A stretch of 64,000 nt of DNA, from NCBI RefSeq assembly GCF_003432385.1, contig NZ_CP031841.1:2147579-2211578 (forward strand), read 5' to 3'. Origin of the DNA: Breoghania sp. L-A4. GTDB lineage: Bacteria > Pseudomonadota > Alphaproteobacteria > Rhizobiales > Stappiaceae. Positions 46,401 to 54,065 of this stretch are shown here, in pieces (positions within the stretch are counted from its first letter, which is position 1; each line of letters begins with the position of its first letter). Under the pieces are notes generated by a model, which saw only the letters and a program-made list of their open reading frames with translations, searched no databases and was not told where the DNA came from. Made by a program: the position numbers and the translations under genes.

Positions 46401-48046
46401 CGGTCGCCCTTGTAGGCGACGCAACCCATTCCGGCCCACTGCGAGCCGTTGCCGGTGAAGGCGAAGACCACCGGCCCCGTGTTGCCCGTGGTCTGACCCG
46501 TGATCGCGGTCGCCGGCTTTTCGCCGCCGGCGAAGGCGTGCAGCGTGCCGATGCGGGCGCGGGCCTCCGTGTCCATCACCACAAGCCGGTGCGCCAGCGC
46601 CTCACGGCAATAGGCGGCGCTGGCCAGCATGGCGGCTGTGGCGTCGTCGCCGACGCCATCCAGGTGATCGCCATAGCGCTGGGCCAGGGCCTTCAGGGCG
46701 TCCTGTGAAGCGGCTGAAAGCACCAAAGGCGCATGGGCGCTGCCGCCCGCGGGCTCCAGCCGGCGTGGCGGGTCGCTGATCACCGCGTGGGCGTTGGTGC
46801 CGCCGAAGCCGAAGGAGTTGATCCCCGCCAGCCGTGGCGTCTCGCCGCGCGCGATCGGCAGGGCCTCGCCGGTGACGGTCAGGTTCAGGCCATCGAAATC
46901 GATGTTCGGATTGGGGGTGTCGAAATGCAGCGACGCGGGCACGAGATCGTGGTCGAGCGCCATGATCGCCTTGACCACACCGGCGAGCCCCGAGGCCGGT
47001 TCCAGATGGCCGATGTTGGTTTTCACCGAACCGATCGGCAGCGCGGCGGCGCGGTGCTTCCCAAGCGCTTCGCCGAGCGAGAATGCCTCCGCTGGATCAC
47101 CCACCTGGGTGCCGGTGCCATGCGCCTCCACGAAGGCCAGATCGCCGGGGTCGAGTTCGAAGTCCCGATAGACGGCGCGCAACAGCTCCGCCTGCGACTC
47201 GCCCGAGGGCAGCGACATGCCCACGGTGCGGCCATCGGCGTTGATGCCGGTGGCGACCAGCCGCGCGCGTTCGACGTCACCGGCAACGCGGGCCTTCTCT
47301 GCTGACCGGAGCACGAGAACCACCGCGCCTTCCGAGCGCACATAGCCGTCGCCTCCGGCATCGAATGCCCGGCACAGTCCGGTCGGCGACAGCATCGACG
47401 CGCGGGAGAAGCCGATGAAGGAAAATGGGCTCAGCAACAGATTGACGCCGGCGACGATCGCCGTGTCGATGCGCCCTGCGCGAATGGCCTCGGACGCCTC
47501 GTGCAAGGCCAGCAGGGATGACGAGCAGGCGGTGTCGACCGTGAAGCTCGGGCCGCGCAGGTCGTAGATGTAGGAAATCCGGTTGGAAATGATCGACAGG
47601 GTGTTGCCGGTCATGAACTGCACGTCGCCCGCGGACGGGTCGAGCAGGAAGCGGTGGCTGTAGTCGAGCGCGGAAGCTCCGACATAGACGCCGGTCGCGC
47701 TCCCGGCGAGGCTTTCAGGCGGAATGTGGGCATGCTCGAGCGCTTCCCACACCACCTGCAGCAAGAGCCTTTGCTGCGGATCGGCCTGAATCGCCTCGCG
47801 CGGGGAGATGCCGAAGAACGCCGGGTCGAAGCCCCACGGATCGTCGATCTGTCCGGCCGCCCAGGTATAGGTCTTGCCCGGTTCGCCGCGGCGCGGATGC
47901 AGAAAGCGTTTCAGGGGCCAGCGGTCTTCGGAGACCTGGGAGATGGCGCATGTTCCGCTTTCCAGCAATGACCAGAATGCACCGTTGTCGGGAGCAGAGG
48001 GAAGCCGCGTGGCATATCCGACGATGGAAATTTCTTGGTTATTCAT
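40409..48046 (-). CDS. rkpA: Iterative type I polyketide/fatty-acid synthase (RkpA-like)
   Basis: A 2545-residue multidomain synthase. Domains in order: ketosynthase (D-T-A-C-S-S-S near residue 172, H-G-T-G-T, N-I-G-H-L-E), acyltransferase (I-G-H-S-V-G-E near 618), dehydratase (A-D-H-K-V-E-E-A-V-V-F-P near 917 and L-L-D-A-G-F-H near 1082), a methyltransferase-like region without a SAM motif (about 1360-1500), enoylreductase (H-G-G-A-G-G-V-G near 1944), ketoreductase (A-G-G-F-G-G-F-G near 2144; N-Y-V-A-A-N-G near 2287) and ACP (G-M-D-S-L near 2452). No thioesterase follows. All reduction domains appear complete, so a saturated chain is expected. The ATG at 48046 gives the standard KS start. 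It heads the operon with the oxoamine synthase. Confidence 0.93.
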   Translation of the reverse strand: MNNQEISIVGYATRLPSAPDNGAFWSLLESGTCAISQVSEDRWPLKRFLHPRRGEPGKTYTWAAGQIDDPWGFDPAFFGISPREAIQADPQQRLLLQVVWEALEHAHIPPESLAGSATGVYVGASALDYSHRFLLDPSAGDVQFMTGNTLSIISNRISYIYDLRGPSFTVDTACSSSLLALHEASEAIRAGRIDTAIVAGVNLLLSPFSFIGFSRASMLSPTGLCRAFDAGGDGYVRSEGAVVLVLRSAEKARVAGDVERARLVATGINADGRTVGMSLPSGESQAELLRAVYRDFELDPGDLAFVEAHGTGTQVGDPAEAFSLGEALGKHRAAALPIGSVKTNIGHLEPASGLAGVVKAIMALDHDLVPASLHFDTPNPNIDFDGLNLTVTGEALPIARGETPRLAGINSFGFGGTNAHAVISDPPRRLEPAGGSAHAPLVLSAASQDALKALAQRYGDHLDGVGDDATAAMLASAAYCREALAHRLVVMDTEARARIGTLHAFAGGEKPATAITGQTTGNTGPVVFAFTGNGSQWAGMGCVAYKGDRTFRAAFDRIDRQFMRLSGWSLATMLFSKDLESEIDRTEIAQPLLFAVQGALVDALEKQGVTPDAVIGHSVGEVAAAWTAGIVDLDDAVRIIHTRSTCQEITKHLGSMAALLLPGDEAEAALAASGLPGLQVAAVNSPRSVTISGPTDSLDAFGQFARKNRWALRRLDIDYPFHCALVDPIETPLIEALEGLNPRAPKRTFLSTVYPDRPDPVLDARYWWDNVRKPVLFADAMARLLEDGAGVIVEIGPNPLLTTYIRDIARETGKKVAIVTSFDRKNDRPDAVPAIAAAVFANGGAVDKARLFGPAPRVPAPLPHYPWQNQLYRPDATTEGLNSFSGTTWPLLGYQLQPDLSEWFNILDPEIVPWLADHKVEEAVVFPAAGYFEMALRAAKLWLNSETVEIRDVDILRPLVFEPDSSYETRLRMSADDSVFEISSRPRLTDGEWSLHVRGSINVSPATGAAPRLGQQPALVASAMDDTALYALTRQFGLNYGDAFQRGAAVTTHDDRSATLTLKPPTAAVSDSVSGTPFSLDPTLLDAGFHGLFALLRASGETPANTSFLPVRLGRMRLTSDAQPATVRIRVDKASRRSIEATFEFLDHDGGLVARLSGTRFRAVALGRSERPDELTYRTIHHALAQAGGVSAAREAVAALSDLAPESSDDADGGPEEALLLLEALAQSVALDALRGLTDGETIDPDALRDAGMLAASAEPLVVYLLHWLEDTGLATPVPSAEDSPGDGGVWRLADGEDLPQASTLLRTITQEAPERIAELSLLARLRDDLPALLHEGLPDTAAAHFSTALFEQFRTASPSYQPLADAIESTMRALAGRWPEREPLRVLSLSAGDPALNRRLAGLLDPANATLTISDPDASVVSRATRIWHGPALANHTPLEDLLSDDAPLARFDVLVGPDMLARLSEEQLAGLRKRLAPGALLIAAEYTPAPLIELLQGIGANWWAQGQDPRFPVTPLRDGAQWCKALGDAGFCESHSATLETPAIEAALLLARAPEARIVKERTEPADTTTDGDQSDAPAPGAAIVLIHDGTRSSQGLAEALAHRLQRCGRPATLLNEDSVVSESGADALQPFLDADADIVHLAGAFVSAKTAAPHPTAANDDAVDAMDVAGKRTIALKGLLRHIGGAQTRLWLLAPGAMQQQPADQRPAQAAVWAFGRTAMNEYPNAAVRLIDVSPALEPGEMAIRLADEILNPDEEREIIRGMDGRSGLRILRGGILDDDTPEGRDARGIRLDIDHQGSLDYLRWRRAARPEPAGDDIEIEVRASGLNFRDVMWALGLLPEEALEDGFAGPTLGMECSGVVTRAGPQARRFKEGDTVLTFAPACFASHVCVSETACAPMPAGVSFDAAATIPVTFLTAYYALAELARLADGETVLIHGGAGGVGLAALQIAKARGARIIATAGTPEKRSFLKLLGVDHVLDSRSLDFAEEVMELTDDQGVDVVLNSLFGEAMERSIQVLKPFGRFLELGKRDYFGNTRIGLRPFRQNLSYFGIDADQLLTRQPQLAQRLFAELVALFEDGVLTPLPFRRFDPHSVVDAFRVMQQSGHIGKIVLRPPQPPADKPQGSALAFEADGTHVIAGGFGGFGAELLRLLVRKGARHLLVASRSGATSEAAQTVISELEDAGATVQAVACDVTDRAALAAVLDNARSGMPPIRGVYHTAMVLEDALLANLSDDAMTSVMAPKIRGAENLEVLTRSDPLETFVLFSSATTLVGNPGQANYVAANGYLEALATKRRAEGLPALAIAWGAISDAGYLARNNDVNELLARKLGRHSLTAAEAMDGLERLLARSRTGGVPPAVGFARIDWSAARRDLALLNTPLVGMLGLSASGQDLDAEGVIDLKALLDGLDPLAATQTVARLLGNEIGRILRIAPEELDPHRPLSEIGMDSLMALELRMGAERQLGVDIPLMSLANGATLNDLAARIASRVTKGEDASAMSAEARNLAGQHFGDAAPLDAEEAAQVAAKVEERSSTIGKLVQ

Positions 48047-48778
48047 ATGCACGCATTTCAACTGTAACTGGCATTGGACAACTGTGAAGTGACGCTGGTC
48101 ATTGGTACCGGCATCGACCTTGCGGGCGTCGCTGCGCGGGGTTCACAAAAAGTCGGTCATACAGATGCAGTGGCACGCTTGCTTGGGCGGCCTGCCGCGT
48201 GGATGGGTTCGACAGGCGGACGGGGCCATATGGTCCCGTGATCGCGGCGGCACACAGCGGATCTTCCCGGTATCGCCCGGGAACGGATTTTTGTCTTGGG
48301 AACGCCGAGGAGAATCGTGAAAAGCTGTCGCATATTCGGGTCCGGCCCGCCAGAACTGTTGCGACCGGTCCTCGCTGGATCGAAGATCTGGAGCGTTGCC
48401 TAGCATGACAGAATGATCGTCCTTGATTGCGCCAGAAATATTCTGCCCGGCACCCAAGGTGCGTCGAAGCTCTGGGTTGGGGCATGCGCCGTATACACAT
48501 TTGCTCGACGGCTATCATGTGCCGCAAGGGAAAATAAGTCTACGCGCTTCACCCTAGGACATATTTTGTCAAAATGAAGCCGCGCCTGCAAAAGAATGTC
48601 CGCCAAGATATTGAATCCGGTGCCGTTTCGAAGGGACACGCCAAAACGCGCGCGCGGTGGCGGTGTCGACGATGAGGTATCATAGTGATGACAGGCGCCA
48701 ACCGGAAGAGCGAGGCGGGGGAGTCACGGTAATGTGGATGAAAGCGGTCCAGGTCGGACAAATGGCCGGAATTCGGCG
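48047..48778. other. Long intergenic region between the synthase and the spermidine-synthase-like gene
   Basis: About 730 bp with no supported gene; frames inside have arginine/proline-rich shadow composition. It must hold the divergent promoters. The word GGGGTTCACAAA at 48138-48149 is shared with the region upstream of kpsT. A small frame at 48732-48782 ends in an ATGA overlap with the next gene. Confidence 0.6.
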
Positions 48779-50392
48779 ATGAGCGGCACGCAGTCGGCGG
48801 CTGGCCCCACGACCGGTTCAGGCCCGGACGGCGCGGCTCATTCGCGCGCAGCCGTATCCGGGTCCGGCGCTGGGCGCGTGTCCGCCGCCCTCCTGGCTGT
48901 CGCCGTGGCGCTCAACGCCGCCGGTGCGATGATTGTGGAAATCGTCGCCGGCCGCCTGCTGGCGCCCTATTTCGGCATGTCGCTCTACACATGGACGACG
49001 GTGATCGGCGTCGTCCTGGCGGGTCTCACGTGTGGCCATTGGATCGGCGGCCGGCTGGCGGGCCGCTATCGCGCGCATCTCGCGCCGGTGATTGGCCTGT
49101 CGTTCTGGCTCGGCGCGCTCACGACAGTGCTGGTGCTGCCGGTCACCGGTCTGGTTGCGGGCGCCTTGCTGCGCGGCGAGGCGGCTCCGGCGCTGGCCAT
49201 CGCGCTGTCGGGGCTGGCCGGGTTCTTCATCCCGAGCCTTGTCGCCGGTCTGGTGCAGCCCATGGCGACGGTGTTCGAGCTGCAACGCGCGGCGGCCCAC
49301 AGCGGGCCGGTCGTCGGGCGGATGTTGGCGGCGGGCGCATTCGGCAGTATTCTCGGCACGTTCATCGCGGGATTCGTGCTGATCTCGTGGCTCGGCTCCG
49401 CCGGCACCATCTGGCTCGTGGCCGGGCTGAACGCTGTTCTTGGCGCTCTCTTCCTGCCGGGCCTGTCGCGGCGCGGCGGGGCATTGGCCGCGGCCGGGCT
49501 ACTGGTTCCGCTGGCCGTGATCTCGGGCGGCGTCACGGTTCCCGGTTTCGCGACGCCGTGTCAGGTGGAAAGCCGCTACTACTGCATTCGCATTGACCCG
49601 GCCGATGGTCAGACCGGCCGCGCCTCGCGGCTGATGGCGCTCGACCACTTGGTGCACAGCGTCAACGACGAGGCCGATCCGCAGGCGCTGTTCAGCCCCT
49701 ATCTGCATCTGGTCGACGAGATCGCCCGGCACCGGTTCGCGGATGAGCCGATTTCGGCCTTCTTCATCGGCGGCGGCGGTTTCACGCTGCCGCGCGCCTG
49801 GCAGGCCCGCAATCCGGCGAGCGATCTGACGATCGCCGAAATCGATCCGGTCGTGACCCGTCTGGCGCGCGAAAAGCTGTGGTTCGCGCCGGGAGAAAAC
49901 ACCCACGTGCTGGAACGCGACGCGCGAGTGGCGCTGCGCGCCATTCCTGAGGCGCCGCGCTTCGACGTGGTCTTCGGCGACGCCTTCCACGACATCGCGA
50001 TCCCCGCGCATCTGATCTCCGATGAATTCAACGCCTTGGTCGCACGCCGGCTCAAGGACACGGGATTCTATGTGCTCAACGTGGTCGACGATCCGTCGAA
50101 CCCGAGGCTTCTCGCCAGCCTGCTGCGCACCCTGAAACTCCGGTTTCCGCTGTTGGAGGTCTGGGTCGAGCCGCGCGACATACAAGGCGCCCGCCGGGCC
50201 ACCTTCATCGTCTACGCGGCGAAGCAGCCAAGCGGCCTGGAGGCCACCCATCGCGCCACCTACGGCTACCGCCATCTGTGGCTGCGCGTGGATCCCGCGT
50301 CGATCGATATCGACGGCCTCGGCATCACCCTGACCGACGATTTCGCGCCCGTCGACCGGCTGCTGTCGGGTCTGTGGCTGGGCGGCGATTGA
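48779..50392 (+). CDS. Membrane-anchored spermidine-synthase-like protein (fused MFS/spermidine synthase)
   Basis: A 537-residue protein. The N-terminal half has seven or so helices beginning A-A-L-L-A-V-A-V-A-L-N-A-A-G-A-M and the conserved V-E-I-V-A-G-R-L-L-A-P-Y-F-G. The C-terminal half is a Rossmann methyltransferase-like domain with F-I-G-G-G-G-F-T-L-P-R and I-A-E-I-D-P-V-V-T near residue 360, and D-V-V-F-G-D-A-F-H-D near 400, as in aminopropyltransferases. Whether it makes a polyamine is unproven for this group. The start is uncertain: ATG 48779 is used, a GTG at 48734 adds 15 residues. It has no clear operon partner. Confidence 0.85.
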   Translation: MSGTQSAAGPTTGSGPDGAAHSRAAVSGSGAGRVSAALLAVAVALNAAGAMIVEIVAGRLLAPYFGMSLYTWTTVIGVVLAGLTCGHWIGGRLAGRYRAHLAPVIGLSFWLGALTTVLVLPVTGLVAGALLRGEAAPALAIALSGLAGFFIPSLVAGLVQPMATVFELQRAAAHSGPVVGRMLAAGAFGSILGTFIAGFVLISWLGSAGTIWLVAGLNAVLGALFLPGLSRRGGALAAAGLLVPLAVISGGVTVPGFATPCQVESRYYCIRIDPADGQTGRASRLMALDHLVHSVNDEADPQALFSPYLHLVDEIARHRFADEPISAFFIGGGGFTLPRAWQARNPASDLTIAEIDPVVTRLAREKLWFAPGENTHVLERDARVALRAIPEAPRFDVVFGDAFHDIAIPAHLISDEFNALVARRLKDTGFYVLNVVDDPSNPRLLASLLRTLKLRFPLLEVWVEPRDIQGARRATFIVYAAKQPSGLEATHRATYGYRHLWLRVDPASIDIDGLGITLTDDFAPVDRLLSGLWLGGD

Positions 50393-50469
50393 ATTCGCTG
50401 ATAATCGGCCTTGACTTCGAGTGCGCTCGAACCCGTAGCTTCGTCCGCGTCGTGACGAGTGAGGTATTG

Positions 50470-50898
50470 ATGAAGATCGGCGAACTGGCCCGGCGCAGCG
50501 GGCTTTCGGCCCATACAATCCGCTATTACGAGCGCATCGGATTGCTGCCTTATGCGGACCGCGATGGATCCGGGCAACGTGACTATGACGTTGCCATTCT
50601 CACGTGGATTGAATTCCTGAATCGCCTGAAAACGACCGGGATGCCGATCCGCGAGATGCTGCGTTATGCGCGATTGCGCGAGCGTGGAGAGGAGACCGGC
50701 GCGCAGCGTCGGGTCCTGCTCGAAGAGCACCGCGAGCGTGTCCGGGAAAAAGTCGCCGAACTGCAGGATTGCCTTCTCGTCCTCGATACCAAGATCGCCG
50801 GTTATGCCGGCGCCGGACCTCGGATCAAGGACACGAACGCGAATGACACACAGCAATCTGAATGCACACCGGAACGAAAGCCGGCTCGAACGCGGTAG
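50470..50898 (+). CDS. MerR-family transcriptional regulator
   Basis: A 142-residue regulator. The MerR DNA-binding domain is complete: M-K-I-G-E-L-A-R-R-S-G-L-S-A-H-T-I-R-Y-Y-E-R-I-G-type start (residues 1-24) and the wing G-Q-R-D-Y-D. A long helix for dimer formation follows (E-H-R-E-R-V-R-E-K-V-A-E-L). There is no metal-binding cysteine loop, so a small organic ligand or redox cue is more likely. Its last 56 bases overlap the start of the carboxymuconolactone decarboxylase-family gene, which it probably controls. Confidence 0.9.
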   Translation: MKIGELARRSGLSAHTIRYYERIGLLPYADRDGSGQRDYDVAILTWIEFLNRLKTTGMPIREMLRYARLRERGEETGAQRRVLLEEHRERVREKVAELQDCLLVLDTKIAGYAGAGPRIKDTNANDTQQSECTPERKPARTR

Positions 50899-51262
50899 GC
50901 GCGCCCTGGCTGAAATCGACGGCGAGGCGGGGGAGGCGGTGATCGCCTCGCTTGCCGATATCGCGCCCGATTTCGCAGCATTGCTGCTGGAATTTCCCTT
51001 CGGCGACATCTACACGCGGCCGGGTCTCGATGTCCGGGCGCGCGAGATCGCCACGATCGCCGCGCTGACCGCCATGGGCACCGCGGCGCCGCAGTTGAAG
51101 GTGCACGTTGCGGCTGGTCTGAACGTCGGGTTGAGCCGCGAGGAGATCGTCGAGATCATGATGCAGATGGCCGTCTACGCCGGATTTCCTGCAGCGCTCA
51201 ACGGCCTGTTCGTCGCGAAAGAGGTGTTCGCCGATCGAGTCGGGAGCGTTGACGCATCCTAG
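50843..51262 (+). CDS. Carboxymuconolactone decarboxylase family protein
   Basis: A 139-residue protein with the CMD fold. The core R-E-I-A-T-I-A-A-L-T-A-M-G-T-A-A-P-Q-L then K-V-H-V-A-A-G-L-N-V-G-L-S-R-E-E-I-V-E near residue 90 matches 4-carboxymuconolactone decarboxylase, including its histidine. The AhpD-type C-x-x-C motif is absent, so a peroxidase role is unlikely. The ATG at 50843 lies inside the MerR gene, indicating co-transcription. The immediate neighbours give no pathway. The stop codon falls within the left end of a MITE-like repeat at 51259. Confidence 0.85.
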   Translation: MTHSNLNAHRNESRLERGRRALAEIDGEAGEAVIASLADIAPDFAALLLEFPFGDIYTRPGLDVRAREIATIAALTAMGTAAPQLKVHVAAGLNVGLSREEIVEIMMQMAVYAGFPAALNGLFVAKEVFADRVGSVDAS

Positions 51263-51532
51263 AGCGTTTCCTTGTTAAATGGAACCATTCTGCGGAGATG
51301 AGTTTTGTCGAGGATCAAGAGGATTGGCGAAGGGCATATCGCGGATATGGCCGAGACGGGCCTCGCCGATAATCGGGAAAATTCATCCCGCCCAAAGGGT
51401 TGGTCGAAACCGGCCGTCCGCCGCGTCAACGGCCCCCGCCGTAGCATGGGCTACGCCGTTCGCCCGTTTCCTCGCGGATCGAACCGGTTTGGACCAACAG
51501 AATTGATTCCATTTAACAAGGAAGCGCTCTAG
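51259..51532. mobile_element. MITE-like element, 274 bp, with long terminal inverted repeats
   Basis: The left end CTAGAGCGTTTCCTTGTTAA... (51259-51292) and the right end ...TTAACAAGGAAGCGCTCTAG (51498-51532) are near-perfect inverted repeats of about 34 bp with only a few differences. The interior carries no credible gene: the short frames within it lack family similarity. The left end overlaps the stop codon of the preceding gene. The size and structure fit a miniature element mobilised in trans. Confidence 0.7.
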
Positions 51533-51675
51533 CGTTGGAGTGGAAGAGCCGGCCTCGCGCCGGCTTTTCGATTTATGGCTGCCCGTTCACCGGCTGACTT
51601 CTGCAGTGTGGTTGGCGGCGATGGAGCCCGATGGGCGCGCGGGCAAGGTCGCAAGCCCTGGTGGTTGCCCGGGCG

Positions 51676-52686
51676 TCATCGCTCAACGCGGTGCGTGGCG
51701 GCCATCGCCTCGAGTTCGGCGGCCAGTTGCTCGCGCAGATGGACTGGCGCCAACAGTTCCGCGCCAGGCCCGAGCCAGCGCACCAGCGGGAAGATCACGG
51801 CCGGATCGTTGCGCGGGATCGAGATCAGCACATTGCCGTCGCCATCGGGGGTGAACGCCGCGTGGCGGTAGTACCAGTCGAGCGACAGCTTGGCGGCCTG
51901 CTCGGGCCGGACGCGGATCTGGACAATCGTGTCTTCCTGCTCCCAGCGGCGCATGGCCCGCGCCAGCCAGGCGCCGCCAAGCAGATCCTGGATGGAAAAG
52001 TTCTTGTCGGGGCGGAAGCGAAAGCCGGTGATCTCGATGTTGCTGACCCGGTCGGCGCGGTAGATGCGCAGATCATCGGCGTCCACCGAGCGGCCCGCGA
52101 GATACCAGTGGTCGCGGTCGAACAGAATGCCGTAGGGCTCGACCTCATGCGGCCTGGGCGCGTCGCGCGCCGGATTGGTGTGCTCGAAGCGCACCCGCCG
52201 GCCCGCCAGCAGACCTTCCATGAAACGGTCGAGCGCGTTCTGCCAGGAGCCGGCGGGCGCCGGCGTGGTGCCGTGATGAAACACGTCAGGCGGCGTGCGC
52301 TCGACGCCGATGAGACGCTGGGAATTGACCAGCAGATCATGCACGGCGCGGGGCAGGGCGGCGGTCAGCTTGCGTTCGGCGGTGTCGAGATCGGCGGACA
52401 GAGGCGTTGCGCGCAATCCGCGCACCAGCGCCAGCGCCACCAGCAGGGCCGCCGTCTCCGAGCGGGTGAGCGCCACCGGTGGCTGGATGTAGCCGTGTGC
52501 CAGCCGGTAGCCGCCTTCCGCGCCGCGCTCCGCCTCGACCGGAACGCCCAGCGCCAGCAGCCGATCCACATCGCGGTAGATGGTTCTCAGCGACACCTCG
52601 AAGCGCTCGGCAAGCGCCGCGGCGGTGACCAGCTTGCCGCCGGTCAGCATCAGGAGGATCCCCAGCGCGCGCTCGATCGGGTTCAT
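51676..52686 (-). CDS. WYL-domain transcriptional regulator (YafY type)
   Basis: A 336-residue regulator. The N-terminal winged helix is R-A-L-G-I-L-L-M-L-T-G-G and V-S-L-R-T-I-Y-R-D-V-D-R-L (about residues 6-45), followed by G-G-Y-R-L. The WYL domain has the variant core H-W-Y-L-A-G-R and the Y-R-A-D-R-V-S-N-I segment (about residues 195-215). WYL proteins often sense nucleic-acid or small-molecule ligands. It diverges from the DUF1127 gene with a 144-bp gap. Targets unknown. Confidence 0.9.
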   Translation of the reverse strand: MNPIERALGILLMLTGGKLVTAAALAERFEVSLRTIYRDVDRLLALGVPVEAERGAEGGYRLAHGYIQPPVALTRSETAALLVALALVRGLRATPLSADLDTAERKLTAALPRAVHDLLVNSQRLIGVERTPPDVFHHGTTPAPAGSWQNALDRFMEGLLAGRRVRFEHTNPARDAPRPHEVEPYGILFDRDHWYLAGRSVDADDLRIYRADRVSNIEITGFRFRPDKNFSIQDLLGGAWLARAMRRWEQEDTIVQIRVRPEQAAKLSLDWYYRHAAFTPDGDGNVLISIPRNDPAVIFPLVRWLGPGAELLAPVHLREQLAAELEAMAATHRVER

Positions 52687-52830
52687 CTGTCAGCCCCTCA
52701 TTCGGTTCATCGATACCGTATTTTTCATCGAGGGAACATAGCGGGATCAAAGTTGACTCCCTGCTGTCAGGATTGGTTTGAGACACTTGCCTCACGCCCC
52801 GGATTTCAGGGGAAAACGAGGAGAAAAATC

Positions 52831-53070
52831 ATGACCGTGACCGACTATTCGGCGTACAGCGGCTTCGCCCGGCGCACCGGCCTTCTCATCCGGCTCGTCG
52901 CCGCGGCAGGCCACATGCTGCGCGCCGGGTGGGCCGCCATGCGTGCGGCATACCGCAGGCGGGCGACGCGCCGCGCGCTCGACAGGCTCGAGGATTGGGC
53001 GTTGAAGGATATCGGGCTTGTGCGCGGGGCCTATGGATTCGAGCGCATGCCACCCGATGATCTGCAATGA
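52831..53070 (+). CDS. DUF1127 (YjiS-like) small protein
   Basis: A 79-residue basic protein. The C-terminal motif A-L-D-R-L-E-D-W-A-L-K-D-I-G-L near residue 50 is the DUF1127 signature. Arginine-rich DUF1127 proteins in alphaproteobacteria take part in RNA turnover and phosphate or carbon physiology. An AGGAG site lies a few bases before the ATG. The N-terminal part is a hydrophobic helix (G-L-L-I-R-L-V-A-A-A-G). It stands alone. Confidence 0.85.
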   Translation: MTVTDYSAYSGFARRTGLLIRLVAAAGHMLRAGWAAMRAAYRRRATRRALDRLEDWALKDIGLVRGAYGFERMPPDDLQ

Positions 53071-53125
53071 AGGGAGACGAGAGGCGCTGGCAGTGAGCCG
53101 AATCGGGATGAAAATCAGTACAATG

Positions 53126-53157
53126 AAAAGCCGCCGGCCGTTAAGACAGCCGGCGGC
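53126..53157 (-). terminator. Intrinsic terminator of the tungstate operon
   Basis: Nine-bp arms GCCGCCGGC (53130-53138) and GCCGGCGGC (53149-53157); on the minus strand the stem is followed by TTTTCATT. It lies 19 bp after the tupA stop. Confidence 0.85.
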
Positions 53158-53175
53158 ACGTGACGAGTCGCTTGT

Positions 53176-54018
53176 CTACATGTTGCTCTTGTCGGCGTTG
53201 GGGAAGAATAGCTGCTGGCCGTCGACCTTGTACGACGCGATGGCCTTCTGGCCTTCGGCTGACAGGAGCCAGTCGACAAACGCCTGACCTTCCTTGACCT
53301 TCACGTTGGCGTGCTTCTCGGGGTTCACGAGAATGACGCCGTACTGGTTGAACAGGCGATCGTCGCCTTCAACGGCGATCTTGTAGTCGCCCTTGTTCTG
53401 AAACGCGATCCAGGTGGCGCGGTCGGTGAGCGCATAGGCGCCCATGCCGACGGCGGCGTTGAGCGTCGCACCCATGCCGGAACCGGTCTCGCGGTACCAG
53501 GAGCCGGACGCGGCGTCCGGATCGCCCCCGGCTTCCTTCCACAGCGCCTTTTCCTTCTTGTGCGTGCCGCTGTCGTCGCCGCGCGAGGCGAAGGGGGCGC
53601 CCGCATCGGCGATTTTCTTCAATGAACCGAGGATGTCGTTGCTGCTTGCGACACCGGCCGGATCGCTGGCCGGGCCGACGACGACGAAGTCGTTGTACAT
53701 CAGGTCGAAGCGCTTCACGCCGAAGCCGTCGGCGACGAATTTCTCTTCCGCCGGCTTGGCATGCACCAGCAGCACGTCGCCGTCACCGTTGACGGCGTTC
53801 TTGATCGCCTGGCCGGTGCCGACGGCGACGACGCGGACCTCGATGCCGGTCTTTTCCTTGAACATCGGCAGGAGGTAGTCGAGCAGGCCCGAGTTTTGCG
53901 TCGAGGTGGTCGATTGGACGACGATGAACGGATCGTCGGCGCGGGCGAAATCGGCCGGCTGCGCCAGCATCAGCGCGGCGCCGAGGCCGAGAAGTTTCAG
54001 AAAAGTGCGTTTGCGCAT
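53176..54018 (-). CDS. tupA: Tungstate ABC transporter substrate-binding protein
   Basis: A 280-residue periplasmic protein. The signal peptide (K-L-L-G-L-G-A-A-L-M-L-A) ends near A-R-A-D-D. The mature start V-V-Q-S-T-T-S-T-Q-N-S-G-L-L is the TupA signature binding the oxyanion, distinct from molybdate ModA. Further blocks are F-A-S-R-G-D-D-S-G-T-H near residue 146 and W-Y-R-E-T-G-S-G-M-G near 180. I chose the ATG at 54018 with a GGGAG site. It is the last gene of tupB-tupC-tupA and ends at a strong terminator. It should feed tungsten cofactor enzymes such as formate dehydrogenase. Confidence 0.93.
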   Translation of the reverse strand: MRKRTFLKLLGLGAALMLAQPADFARADDPFIVVQSTTSTQNSGLLDYLLPMFKEKTGIEVRVVAVGTGQAIKNAVNGDGDVLLVHAKPAEEKFVADGFGVKRFDLMYNDFVVVGPASDPAGVASSNDILGSLKKIADAGAPFASRGDDSGTHKKEKALWKEAGGDPDAASGSWYRETGSGMGATLNAAVGMGAYALTDRATWIAFQNKGDYKIAVEGDDRLFNQYGVILVNPEKHANVKVKEGQAFVDWLLSAEGQKAIASYKVDGQQLFFPNADKSNM

Positions 54019-54065
54019 TGGGGTCTCCCGTTGTGTTTTCAGATCGACTCGACGGCTTTGCGGCT

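Noticed and set aside
48099-48527. Minus-strand frame of 142 codons upstream of the synthase
   Set aside because: Composition is random-like (R, S, P, Q, H), no ribosome site, no motif; treated as non-coding.
51305-51532. Small open frame inside the MITE-like element
   Set aside because: It runs into the terminal repeat and has no similarity to transposases or other proteins.
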